DNA from: an uncultured Mucispirillum sp.
GTDB taxonomy: Bacteria; Chrysiogenota; Deferribacteres; Deferribacterales; Mucispirillaceae
DNA length: 8,985 nt
Direction: 5' to 3'
NCBI GenBank assembly: GCA_910586745.1
Contig: CAJUJZ010000092.1
Location: 1 to 8,985 of the forward strand
Shown here: one piece after another, positions 1-6,118 of the stretch
How the letters are laid out: each line of letters opens with the position of its first letter
Numbering within the stretch: the stretch's first letter is position 1
Notes under the pieces: model-generated
Told to the model about the DNA's origin: nothing
The model's input: only the letters and a program-made list of their open reading frames with translations
Database searches by the model: none
Translations under genes and position numbers: made by a program

Positions 1-243
1 TCTTATGTAACTGGAAAGATAAGTTTTTGGAGTTTTGCAAAGAGAATACTGTCTAAATTTAACGAACTAACTGATGAAAAATTTATCTTGCATTTAAAAG
101 AAAGTGTGGTTAGATTTAACTATAGAAATGATAATTTTCTACTACTTTTGGAAAACATTTTTTTCACATTAAAAAAAGATACTAGTCAAGAGCCAAATTT
201 ATTTATCATAAACCATTATTCTGCTGCAGTCTGTTGCATTTAA
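1..243 (+). CDS. IS1595-family (ISXO2-like) transposase, C-terminal fragment
   Basis: The frame is open from the window edge for 80 codons to a TAA at 241-243. It matches the end of the DDE transposase domain of IS1595/ISXO2-like elements: an FWSFAKR block at residues 9-15, then KFN, then a FILHLKES...RFNYRNDN block (about residues 28-46) typical of the family C-terminus. In family members I recall, the block before FWSF reads G-I-E-x-F-W, with the Glu being the last acidic residue of the catalytic triad. Here it reads GKISFWSF, so that Glu appears to be missing, and the conserved ESEFRFN-like motif reads ESVVRFN. This suggests a decaying, inactive copy, but the other two catalytic residues lie outside the window. 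No terminal inverted repeat could be defined because only one end is visible. Confidence 0.72.
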   Translation, partial: SYVTGKISFWSFAKRILSKFNELTDEKFILHLKESVVRFNYRNDNFLLLLENIFFTLKKDTSQEPNLFIINHYSAAVCCI

Positions 244-260
244 AGTAAAATAATTATAAT
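234..260 (+). promoter_or_regulatory. Putative promoter of the lipoprotein gene, abutting the transposase end
   Basis: A perfect -10 hexamer TATAAT lies at 255-260, with a TTGCAT -35-like hexamer at 234-239. The 15-bp spacer is shorter than ideal. The -35 overlaps the last transposase codons and the -10 lies just after the stop. Predicted transcription would start near 267 and give a leader of about 60 nt to the ATG at 328. In DNA this AT-rich, a lone TATAAT is weak evidence. Confidence 0.4.
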
Positions 261-327
261 AGAATATATAGTATTTTTATTGAGTTAATGCAAAAAATAT
301 ATTATATTTATTTTTTGAGAGGCTATA

Positions 328-1296
328 ATGAAAAAAAGAGTTATATTATTAATGTTTGTTTTACTTCTTTCTGCCTGCAGTAAAGACAGCAGTAAAACAG
401 ATTTAGGTGATACATCTAAACCAGCAGATAATAAACCAGCAGTAACTCATAATGAAGTAAATAATAAACCTAAAAAAATGGTAGCACCAGAAAAAAATCC
501 GCGTAAAGCTTTAGAACAGCTTGGGTTCTGGAATAAGCAGTATTATAAACTGGAATATAATCCTTTATATGGTTACTGTTATCAGCATTTATTTCCATCT
601 ATGGATACTTCTCAGGAAAAAGATGTTATTTCTTTTCATGTAAAAACGCTGTCATTTGACCCTATGGTTATTTTTATTGTAAATAAGATAGCTTATAAAA
701 ATGGCGAGTTTGAGCTTTCTGGTACTATTAATGAAAAAAAATATATTGTTTATGTAAAAGTGCAGGATGGCAAAACTATAAATGTGCGGCTTGGTGAATT
801 TGAAATTAATGAATCTTATGATTTATCAAGCGGTATTGCATATTCATCTTTCATTAATACTTATAATCATCAGGAAGACCCTGTGTTTGATTTATCAGTA
901 TATGATACATGTGAGGAACAGGATATTGCAATTATATCAGATATTTCAGATAAGCTGACTGATGATAGGGTGCAGGAACAACACGGCATAGATGTAAAAA
1001 CAGAAAAAGGTTTAGACTGCTGGGGTAAATGGTCAAATGTAAATGACAAGCAGCATGTATATTATGAGCTTGATAAAGAAAATCTTTTATTTAAAGACTA
1101 CAGCGAACAGATTTTTGCAGATGGTGAAGTTCGCACAAATACTATAGAAGATATGACATATAAAAATGGTATATTCTATTTTAATTTTGAAGATAGCGAA
1201 TTAATTGGTCATATGTGTCTTCCAATAGATAATAAGACGTCTATGTGGGTGCTGGATGATGTAAATTTAGGTATTTTTGAGAAATATAAATATTGA
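328..1296 (+). CDS. Lipoprotein of unknown function with a possible internal duplication
   Basis: I do not recognise a named family. The 322-residue product starts with a lipoprotein signal: Lys2-Lys3-Arg4, a hydrophobic core at residues 5-14 and the lipobox LSAC with the acylated Cys at 17. Ser at +2 would favour the outer membrane under the usual Lol rule. Residues 18-60 are a low-complexity Lys/Asn/Pro/Thr linker, followed by a beta-rich domain. Two segments resemble each other: YYKLEYN (72-78), IAYKNGEF (121-128) and DGKT (147-150) are echoed by YYELDKEN (245-252), MTYKNGIF (276-283) and DNKT (301-304), which suggests an ancient tandem repeat. Four Cys remain after the lipobox (84, 195, 231, 297), so disulfides are possible. 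The start is supported by GAGAGG at 317-322, 5 nt before the ATG. The gene appears monocistronic and no function is claimed. Confidence 0.85.
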   Translation: MKKRVILLMFVLLLSACSKDSSKTDLGDTSKPADNKPAVTHNEVNNKPKKMVAPEKNPRKALEQLGFWNKQYYKLEYNPLYGYCYQHLFPSMDTSQEKDVISFHVKTLSFDPMVIFIVNKIAYKNGEFELSGTINEKKYIVYVKVQDGKTINVRLGEFEINESYDLSSGIAYSSFINTYNHQEDPVFDLSVYDTCEEQDIAIISDISDKLTDDRVQEQHGIDVKTEKGLDCWGKWSNVNDKQHVYYELDKENLLFKDYSEQIFADGEVRTNTIEDMTYKNGIFYFNFEDSELIGHMCLPIDNKTSMWVLDDVNLGIFEKYKY

Positions 1297-1324
1297 TTAT
1301 TTTATAAGCTATTTATATATAAGG

Positions 1325-1353
1325 TTTTTATATTTTTTAGAAAAATATAAAAA
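1325..1353. repeat. A/T-only perfect inverted repeat upstream of the tRNA promoter
   Basis: A 13-bp arm at 1325-1337 is perfectly complementary to 1341-1353, separated by the 3-nt loop TAG. The stem contains only A-T pairs and has no trailing T-tract on the + strand, so it is not a convincing terminator for the lipoprotein gene. The right arm (1341-1355) sits where an UP element (alpha-CTD binding site) would lie relative to the TTGACA at 1360. That placement is the more attractive reading, but it is an inference. Confidence 0.5.
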
Positions 1354-1359
1354 AACTGC

Positions 1360-1388
1360 TTGACAAAATATAGAAAATCGTGTTTTAT
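1360..1388 (+). promoter_or_regulatory. Promoter of tRNA-Leu
   Basis: A perfect TTGACA (1360-1365) is followed, after 17 bp, by TTTTAT (1383-1388), which matches four of six -10 consensus bases. A/T tracts lie directly upstream. A start near 1395 would leave a leader of about 22 nt before the mature tRNA 5' end at 1417, to be removed by RNase P. Confidence 0.65.
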
Positions 1389-1391
1389 ATA

Positions 1392-1408
1392 ACTCTCTTA
1401 AAGAGAGT
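1392..1408. repeat. Perfect 8-bp palindrome around the tRNA transcription start
   Basis: ACTCTCTT at 1392-1399 and AAGAGAGT at 1401-1408 are exact inverted copies with a single central A. The palindrome lies between the predicted -10 and the mature tRNA 5' end, over the expected start site. It could be a repressor-type operator or a chance palindrome. As an RNA hairpin it would have only a 1-nt loop, so a DNA-level role is more plausible. Confidence 0.5.
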
Positions 1409-1416
1409 AAATGCCC

Positions 1417-1501
1417 GCCCGAGTGGCGGAATTGGTAGACGCAAGGGACTTAAAATCCCTCGGGTATTTCACCTGTGCCGGTTCGATTCCGGCCTCGGGC
1501 A
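1417..1501 (+). tRNA. tRNA-Leu, anticodon UAA
   Basis: This is a complete class II tRNA. The acceptor stem GCCCGAG (1417-1423) pairs perfectly with CTCGGGC (1494-1500), and the discriminator base is A1501. The D stem is GCG (1426-1428) with CGC (1440-1442). The anticodon stem is AGGGA (1444-1448) with TCCCT (1456-1460), enclosing the loop CTTAAAA with anticodon TAA at 1451-1453. It therefore reads the codons UUA and UUG, which are abundant in this AT-rich genome. A long variable arm (about 1461-1476, GGT paired with ACC) is the leucine-type hallmark. The T arm is GCCGG-TTCGATT-CCGGC (1477-1493). The 3' CCA is not encoded, so it must be added by a nucleotidyltransferase. Confidence 0.98.
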
Positions 1502-1508
1502 TAAAATT

Positions 1509-1535
1509 AAGCTTTCCTTATGGAAGGCTTTTTTT
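1509..1535 (+). terminator. Rho-independent terminator of tRNA-Leu
   Basis: AAGCTTTCC (1509-1517) pairs with GGAAGGCTT (1522-1530) as a 9-bp stem with one G-U pair. The loop is TTAT, and an uninterrupted T-tract runs to 1535. It lies 7 nt after the tRNA, in the expected position and orientation. Confidence 0.9.
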
Positions 1536-1811
1536 ATATCTTCATTTTATTCTTACTATACATAACAGTATTTGAAAACAGTTCCATTAAAATACAGATG
1601 ATATGATTTTGTAATTAAATCAAAATATCTGTATAAGCATATATTCTAAATTTTTATTATCTTTGCAGTTTAGTTTTCTAAAATGATTAATAAGCTGTAA
1701 TATAAGCAGTAGTAACTTTATGAAATTTGTACCGGCATAATTGTTTTATAAAAGGCTGTAAGTCTGATTAATTTAGATTGTATACTTTTTAAAAGATTGT
1801 CTGTATTTAAT
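1536..1811. other. Intergenic region without a recognisable gene
   Basis: This stretch separates the tRNA terminator (+) from the thiC terminator (-), so two units converge here. I see no convincing coding frame, RNA gene or mobile-element end. The only structure noted is an imperfect hairpin: ACAGAT (1594-1599) pairs with ATCTGT (1627-1632), and ATTTTG (1606-1611) pairs with CAAAAT (1621-1626), with a 6-nt one-sided bulge. That is within what such AT-rich DNA gives by chance. Confidence 0.6.
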
Positions 1812-1852
1812 CAAAAATAAAAGCCTGATAAAATAATTAAATTTTATCAGGC
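1812..1852 (-). terminator. Rho-independent terminator after thiC
   Basis: GCCTGATAAAAT (1823-1834) and ATTTTATCAGGC (1841-1852) form a perfect 12-bp stem with a 6-nt loop. Read on the - strand, the stem is followed by TTTTATTTTTG. It begins 9 nt beyond the thiC stop codon and has no T-tract on the + side, so its direction is clear. Confidence 0.9.
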
Positions 1853-1861
1853 ATAAAATAT

Positions 1862-3127
1862 TTATTGATTATGCTGCAGTTTTACAGAGCAGAATTCGCC
1901 ACACATAGCACATTCTGCTTTATTTTTATGAGTTTCTCTTCTTATATCTATAATCTCTTTATCCAGTGCATATTCTTTCATACCCTGCCAGTCAAGTTTT
2001 TGACGCATTTTAGACATATTGTTCTGCATATCAACAGCATATTTTCTTTTAAGTGCAGTATCTCCAGCCATTGCTGCAATTTTAGACGCCATAACGCCAT
2101 TATATACATCTTCTTTGTTTGGCAGAGTTAAATGTTCTGCAGGTGTTAAGTAGCACAAGAAATCTGCCCCTGCCATAACAGCAGCAGCTGCACCTATTGC
2201 TCCAGATATATGGTCATAACCTGGGCTGTTATCAATAACAAGCGGTCCTAAAATATAAAGTGGTGCATTATGGGTTAATTTTTTTATAGTTTTTATCTGG
2301 CTTTCCACTTCATCTAAACTTACATGTCCTGGACCTTCAATCATTACCTGCACACCATTTTCAAAGGCATATTTCGCCTGCATACCTAAATGAGACACTT
2401 CATTAATCTGTGGGTAATCACCAGCATCAGCACATGCTCCAGGACGCAGACTGTCGCCAAGTGAAAGAGTAATATTATATTTTGCAGCAATTTTTACAAT
2501 CCTGTCAAACTCAGTAAAAAGAGGATTTTCTTTGTTATTTTTTAAAATCCATCTGCTAATCATTGAGCCACCGCGGGAAACAACACCTAAAAGTCTGTGT
2601 TTTTCAGCATAGGCGGCAGCTTCACGGGTTATACCTGTATGGATAGTCATAAAATCTACACCCATTTCTGCCTGCTTTTCTATTTCATCAAAAACTTCTT
2701 CAAAATCAAGCTGTTCTATTGTTCTGCCTTTATCTGCATTATGCTTTGCTGCTGCATAAAGTGGCACAGTGCCTATAGGAAGGTTAGATGAATTAATCAT
2801 ATCTTTTCTGATTACATCTAAATCGCCGCCTATTGATAAATCCATATAAGTATCTGCCCCTGCTTTTTCTAAAATCTTCAGTTTCTCCATTTCTTCTTTA
2901 TGGGAACAGATAAGGGGAGAAGTACCTATATTTGCATTTACTTTTATTTTAGCAGGCTGACCAATTAAAACTGGTTTCACATTTTTATGGTTAATATTTC
3001 CAAGCAGAACAATAGTGCCGTTATTTATACCATCTTTTATTATGTTTTCAGCAATAAAGTCATTTTGTTCAAGGAAATCAATATTATTATTTAAGATTGT
3101 GTTTAAAATATTATTTTTTGATAACAT
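1862..3127 (-). CDS. thiC: ThiC-family radical SAM enzyme: phosphomethylpyrimidine synthase
   Basis: ThiC converts aminoimidazole ribotide (AIR) to HMP-phosphate, the thiamine pyrimidine, in the cytosol, using S-adenosylmethionine and a [4Fe-4S] cluster. From the preferred start the protein has 421 residues, like the short anaerobe/archaeal ThiC clade and unlike the >600-residue E. coli form. Visible family blocks are NANIGTS (64-70), MDLSIGGD (95-102), SRGGSMI (184-190), SLRPG (226-230), EGPGHV (264-269), SPGYDHISGAIG (301-312) and YLTPAEHL (326-333). The C-terminal cluster motif is CAMCGEFC (Cys406, 409, 413), spaced CX2CX3C where the long ThiC form has CX2CX4C. I chose the ATG at 3127 because GGAG (3139-3142) lies 11 nt upstream; a TTG at 3187 would add 20 hydrophobic, non-family residues and has no visible Shine-Dalgarno. 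The gene lies downstream of the acyl-CoA synthetase. There is no TPP riboswitch or other thi gene in view. A paralogue making 5-hydroxybenzimidazole (BzaF type) cannot be excluded. Confidence 0.92.
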   Translation of the reverse strand: MLSKNNILNTILNNNIDFLEQNDFIAENIIKDGINNGTIVLLGNINHKNVKPVLIGQPAKIKVNANIGTSPLICSHKEEMEKLKILEKAGADTYMDLSIGGDLDVIRKDMINSSNLPIGTVPLYAAAKHNADKGRTIEQLDFEEVFDEIEKQAEMGVDFMTIHTGITREAAAYAEKHRLLGVVSRGGSMISRWILKNNKENPLFTEFDRIVKIAAKYNITLSLGDSLRPGACADAGDYPQINEVSHLGMQAKYAFENGVQVMIEGPGHVSLDEVESQIKTIKKLTHNAPLYILGPLVIDNSPGYDHISGAIGAAAAVMAGADFLCYLTPAEHLTLPNKEDVYNGVMASKIAAMAGDTALKRKYAVDMQNNMSKMRQKLDWQGMKEYALDKEIIDIRRETHKNKAECAMCGEFCSVKLQHNQ

Positions 3128-3213
3128 ATATATAAAAACTCCATCTATTAAAAAAATTTTAAAAATCAGATTATTTTTTAGATACAAAACGGAAAAAAAT
3201 TTTGCCGCTTATT

Positions 3214-4866
3214 TTAGTTATCTCTTTCTCTGATTGCTGCATGCCTTATCTTACCGCTTATAGTTTTAGGCAGCTTATCAACAATTTCTACTATTCTAGG
3301 GTATTTATAAGGTGCCGTAGTTTTTTTTATATAGTTTTGTATATCTTTTATCATTTCTTCATGATTACAGTTTTTATATTCATCAGCAAGCACAACAGTT
3401 GCTTTAATCACCTGCCCCCTTAACTCATCAGGTGCACCAGTAACGGCACATTCTACAACAGCTTTGTGTGTCATTAATACACTTTCTACTTCAAAAGGGC
3501 TTATTCTGTAACCTGAACTTTTTATAATATCATCAGCTCTGCCAACAAACCAGAAATAGCCGTCTTTATCACGCCATGCAATATCGCCAGTGTAATAAAC
3601 ATTATTATTCCATACAGAATTTGTTTTTTCCTTATCTTTATAATATTCTTTAAAAAGTCCAAGAGGTTTCTTTTTATCTGTTTTTATAATAATCTGACCA
3701 TGTTCGCCAACATCTGCCACTTTGCCGTCACTTGTGATAATATCCACATCATACTGCGGGTTAGGAAGCCCCATAGAGCCTGGCTTTGGCTCAACCCATG
3801 GCAGAGTAACAACAGTTAAAGTTGTTTCTGTCTGACCAAAACCTTCTCTTAATTTGATACCTGTCATCTCACAAAAAGTGTCATATACAGCAGGGTTTAA
3901 TGCTTCGCCTGCGATAGTGCACCATTTAAGAGATGAAAGGTCTGTATTCATAATGTCTTCCCTTATTAAAAAGCGGAACACAGTAGGTGGAGCACAGAAA
4001 GAAGTAATTTTATATTTTTCAATAGCTTTTAATATTTCTGCTGGTGTAAATTTCTCATGGTCATATACAAAAATATTAGCTCCTGCTATCCACTGGCCGT
4101 AAAGTTTACCCCATACAGCTTTTCCCCAGCCAGTATCAGATATGGTTAAATGCAGGCTGTTTTCATCAAGATTATGCCAGTATTTGCCTGTAATAATGTG
4201 TCCAAGTGGATATAAAAAGTCATGAGCTGCCATTTTAGGGTTGGCTGTTGTGCCGGATGTAAAATAAATCAATGATATATCATCATTATTATTAACATGT
4301 GCAGGCCGCACAAATTCCGGTGCTTCATTTATTCCTTTATGGAAATCTTCCCAGTCTTCAGGTATTTCTGGTCCAATAGATACAGTATGTTCTAATGTAG
4401 GGGAGGCTGGTTTTGCTTTATTTACATGCTCTATAATATGCTTATCTCCACAGGCAACAATCATTTTAATATCAGCCGCATTATTTCTGTAAATAATATC
4501 TTTATCAGTTAAAAGGTGTGTGGCTGGTATGGCCACTGCACCAAGCTTATGCAGTCCAAGCATAGAAAACCAAAACTCAAACCTGCGTTTAAGTATCAGC
4601 ATAACAGTATCGCCTTTTTTTATACCAAGTTTTGCAAAAAAAGATGCTGTCATATCTGAGAATTTTTTAAAATCAGCAAATGTAAAATCAAACCGTTTGC
4701 CTTCGTCATTGGTCCACAGCATTGCTTTTTTATCAGGTTGTTCTAATGCCCATGCATCTACCACATCATAGGCAAAATTAAAATTTTCAGGAACAAGAAC
4801 TTCATAATTATCAGCAAAATCCTGCTGTGAAGTAAAAGATATTTGTTTTAAAAATTTTTTAAGCAT
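3214..4866 (-). CDS. AMP-forming acyl-CoA synthetase, medium-chain (ACSM-like) type
   Basis: This ANL-superfamily enzyme should activate a short- or medium-chain carboxylate to its acyl-adenylate with ATP, then to acyl-CoA, in the cytosol. The 550-residue length is normal. Motifs in order are: P-loop YFTSGTTANPK (201-211); SDTGWGKAVWG (243-253), typical of the acetyl/medium-chain branch; EGFGQTET (341-348); YTGD (425-428), whose Asp binds the ribose; GRADDIIKSSGYR (442-454), the hinge and C-domain start; and PKTISGKIR (533-541), with Lys539 as the catalytic adenylation lysine. All key residues are intact, so the enzyme should be active. The acyl substrate cannot be read from the sequence; acetate, propionate, branched-chain or aryl acids are possible. 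The ATG at 4866 is preceded by AGAAG (4876-4880, - strand) at a 9-nt spacing. The gene is probably transcribed with thiC, since I see no terminator in the 86-nt gap. A functional link to thiamine is not obvious. Confidence 0.9.
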   Translation of the reverse strand: MLKKFLKQISFTSQQDFADNYEVLVPENFNFAYDVVDAWALEQPDKKAMLWTNDEGKRFDFTFADFKKFSDMTASFFAKLGIKKGDTVMLILKRRFEFWFSMLGLHKLGAVAIPATHLLTDKDIIYRNNAADIKMIVACGDKHIIEHVNKAKPASPTLEHTVSIGPEIPEDWEDFHKGINEAPEFVRPAHVNNNDDISLIYFTSGTTANPKMAAHDFLYPLGHIITGKYWHNLDENSLHLTISDTGWGKAVWGKLYGQWIAGANIFVYDHEKFTPAEILKAIEKYKITSFCAPPTVFRFLIREDIMNTDLSSLKWCTIAGEALNPAVYDTFCEMTGIKLREGFGQTETTLTVVTLPWVEPKPGSMGLPNPQYDVDIITSDGKVADVGEHGQIIIKTDKKKPLGLFKEYYKDKEKTNSVWNNNVYYTGDIAWRDKDGYFWFVGRADDIIKSSGYRISPFEVESVLMTHKAVVECAVTGAPDELRGQVIKATVVLADEYKNCNHEEMIKDIQNYIKKTTAPYKYPRIVEIVDKLPKTISGKIRHAAIRERDN

Positions 4867-4908
4867 TTTTTTTCACTTCTTTTTTCACATAATAATTTAT
4901 AGTGTAAA

Positions 4909-4937
4909 ATAATATAACTGTTTTCTTTTTCTTTCAA
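4909..4937 (-). promoter_or_regulatory. Promoter of the acyl-CoA synthetase-thiC unit
   Basis: Read on the - strand, TTGAAA (4932-4937) is followed by exactly 17 bp and then TATTAT (4909-4914). Both hexamers are one base from the sigma-70 consensus. The predicted start near 4902 gives a leader of about 35 nt, too short for a riboswitch. Confidence 0.65.
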
Positions 4938-5043
4938 GTTATTTTTTGACTTACTCTAATTTATTTCAACCAGCATATATTTTTGCCTGTATTATTAATG
5001 TAAAATAAATATGAAGAAACTATGTAAATAAAAAGTATATATA

Positions 5044-5072
5044 TTGAAGAAATTTTATAATCTAAATAAGAT
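5044..5072 (+). promoter_or_regulatory. Putative tpx promoter with a PerR-like palindrome
   Basis: Two overlapping readings exist. TTGAAG (5044-5049), 17 bp, then TAAGAT (5067-5072) forms a complete weak promoter. A perfect TATAAT (5056-5061) is also present but has no good -35. The segment 5055-5069 matches the PerR box TTATAATNATTATAA fully in the left half and at 4 of 7 positions in the right half. Peroxide-responsive control would suit tpx, but chance similarity is likely in such AT-rich DNA. Confidence 0.35.
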
Positions 5073-5105
5073 AAAATTTGTATAAAATGAAAGATGAGGT
5101 ATAAA

Positions 5106-5609
5106 ATGAATACAGTTACATTTAAAGGAAATGTTTTACATTTAGAAGGAGAAATGCCTGCACTTAATTCTAAAATTAAAGATTTTTCATTACTTGCTAA
5201 TGATTTATCTGCTAAAACTCAAAAAGATTATGAAGGCAAGGTATTAGTTATTGTTGCTGTTCCATCTCTTGATACAGGTGTATGTGATATGGAAGTTAGA
5301 AAATTTAATGAAAAAGCAGCAGCTTTATCTGATGATGTTAGAATAGTTGCTGTAAGTTTAGATCTTCCATTTGCTCAAGGCAGATGGTGCGGTGCAGCTG
5401 GTGTAAAAAATGTTGAAACTTTATCTGACCATTATAATGCAGAATTTGGTAAAACTTATGGTATATTAATAAAAGAATTAAGACTTTTAGCAAGAAGTAT
5501 ATTTGTTTATGATAAAACTGGTAAATTAAGTTATTCTGAGCTTGTGCCTGAAGTAACTAATGAACCAAACTATGATGCAGCAATAGAAGCTGTTCAAAAA
5601 GCATTATAA
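5106..5609 (+). CDS. tpx: Thiol peroxidase (atypical 2-Cys peroxiredoxin)
   Basis: Tpx reduces hydrogen peroxide and alkyl hydroperoxides, using electrons from thioredoxin. The 167-residue product has the full family layout. The peroxidatic Cys60 sits in PSLDTGVCDMEVRKFN (53-68) with Pro53 and Thr57, the resolving Cys95 sits in DLPFAQGRWCGAAG (86-99), and the conserved active-site Arg is at 130. The E. coli family member has the same arrangement, with a Cys pair about 34 residues apart. I chose the ATG at 5106 because GAGG (5096-5099) lies 6 nt upstream and the N-terminus MNTVTFKGN then aligns with the family. The in-frame ATG at 5094 would bury that ribosome binding site inside the gene. The gene is divergent from the acyl-CoA synthetase and monocistronic, with its own terminator. 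The presence of Tpx fits an anaerobe or microaerophile coping with host or diffusing peroxide. Confidence 0.96.
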   Translation: MNTVTFKGNVLHLEGEMPALNSKIKDFSLLANDLSAKTQKDYEGKVLVIVAVPSLDTGVCDMEVRKFNEKAAALSDDVRIVAVSLDLPFAQGRWCGAAGVKNVETLSDHYNAEFGKTYGILIKELRLLARSIFVYDKTGKLSYSELVPEVTNEPNYDAAIEAVQKAL

Positions 5610-5652
5610 TAAATATATTTTTTCATAAATTAAGTATGTTATTATATTAAGA

Positions 5653-5690
5653 GCACCTCATTTGTTTGATAAATAAATGGGGTGTTTTTA
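5653..5690 (+). terminator. Rho-independent terminator of tpx
   Basis: CACCTCATTT (5654-5663) pairs with AAATGGGGTG (5675-5684) as a 10-bp stem with one wobble pair and an 11-nt loop. TTTTT (5685-5689) follows. It starts 44 nt after the tpx stop codon. Confidence 0.88.
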
Positions 5691-6064
5691 TGTTATATAA
5701 AATAAAATATTTATATGAAACATACAAAGAGATATTGCAAAAATATATTGAAAATATATATCTACTTGTTAATAACCATGTATATCCTAAAATAGTTGTA
5801 ATTATTTGATATTATTTATAAAAATCTGTTTTGCAGAGACATAGATTTAAAAATGTTATAAAAAATTTTTGAATAAAGATATAAGACATCATTAAGGCTT
5901 ACAAAACTTGTCTATTCTGATATATGTTTCCAATTTATCAGTGTCCATTATGAGCCTGATTCTTAATCTGGGATATAGAAATTTCTACTGTTTGCAATAA
6001 AATAAAATGTGTTAAATAAATATCTATGTCTATAAAATGGGCTGATAAAAGCGAATAAAATAGT
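5691..6064. other. Intergenic region, no supported gene
   Basis: This AT-rich spacer lies between the tpx terminator and the MBOAT promoter. On the - strand, 5892-5948 encodes an isolated 18-codon frame, MDTDKLETYIRIDKFCKP. It loosely recalls the start of IS982-type transposases (an ID-x-FCK motif), but no continuation is visible. If real it is only a scar. A 10-bp inverted pair, AGACATAGAT (5837-5846) and ATCTATGTCT (6022-6031), brackets it but is expected by chance at this base composition. Confidence 0.45.
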
Positions 6065-6093
6065 TTGACAATTTTGTATTATATATTTATATT
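6065..6093 (+). promoter_or_regulatory. Promoter of the MBOAT-SGNH pair
   Basis: A perfect TTGACA (6065-6070) is separated by 17 bp from TATATT (6088-6093), which matches four of six -10 bases. The predicted start near 6100 gives a leader of only about 20 nt, containing AAGGAT (6105-6110) as the ribosome binding site for the ATG at 6119. This is one of the strongest promoters in the window. Confidence 0.7.
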
Positions 6094-6118
6094 GAATAAA
6101 AAATAAGGATACCATTAA

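Noticed and set aside
1482..1501. tRNA-Leu 3' end as an attachment site for an integrated element
   Set aside because: No second copy of the tRNA 3' end and no integrase gene are present in the window.
1380..1565. 61-codon + strand frame with a GGIGRRKGLKIPRVF-like segment
   Set aside because: It runs straight through tRNA-Leu. The protein-like segment is the translation of the tRNA itself, a well-known spurious ORF in many genomes.
3125..3187. N-terminal extension of ThiC from a TTG codon at 3187
   Set aside because: It has no Shine-Dalgarno and adds a hydrophobic stretch foreign to the family. The ATG at 3127 has GGAG 11 nt upstream.
1865..4771. Six + strand frames of 64-88 codons lying opposite thiC and the acyl-CoA synthetase
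   Set aside because: They are antisense to well-supported genes, have hydrophobic or low-complexity translations and carry no family motifs.
4867..5093. TPP or cobalamin riboswitch before the acyl-CoA synthetase-thiC unit
   Set aside because: No conserved riboswitch core could be read, and the predicted leader of about 35 nt is too short.
5094..5105. Upstream ATG giving a 171-residue Tpx
   Set aside because: The GAGG that serves the ATG at 5106 would fall inside the coding region, and the four extra residues do not align with Tpx proteins.
5892..5948. 18-codon - strand frame resembling the start of an IS982 transposase
   Set aside because: The resemblance is only a few residues, and no further family sequence follows in any frame that I could read.
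5837..6031. 10-bp inverted pair AGACATAGAT/ATCTATGTCT bracketing about 195 bp, a possible miniature transposable element
   Set aside because: In about 400 bp of such AT-rich DNA several 10-bp inverted pairs are expected by chance. No target duplication or extended terminal repeat was seen.
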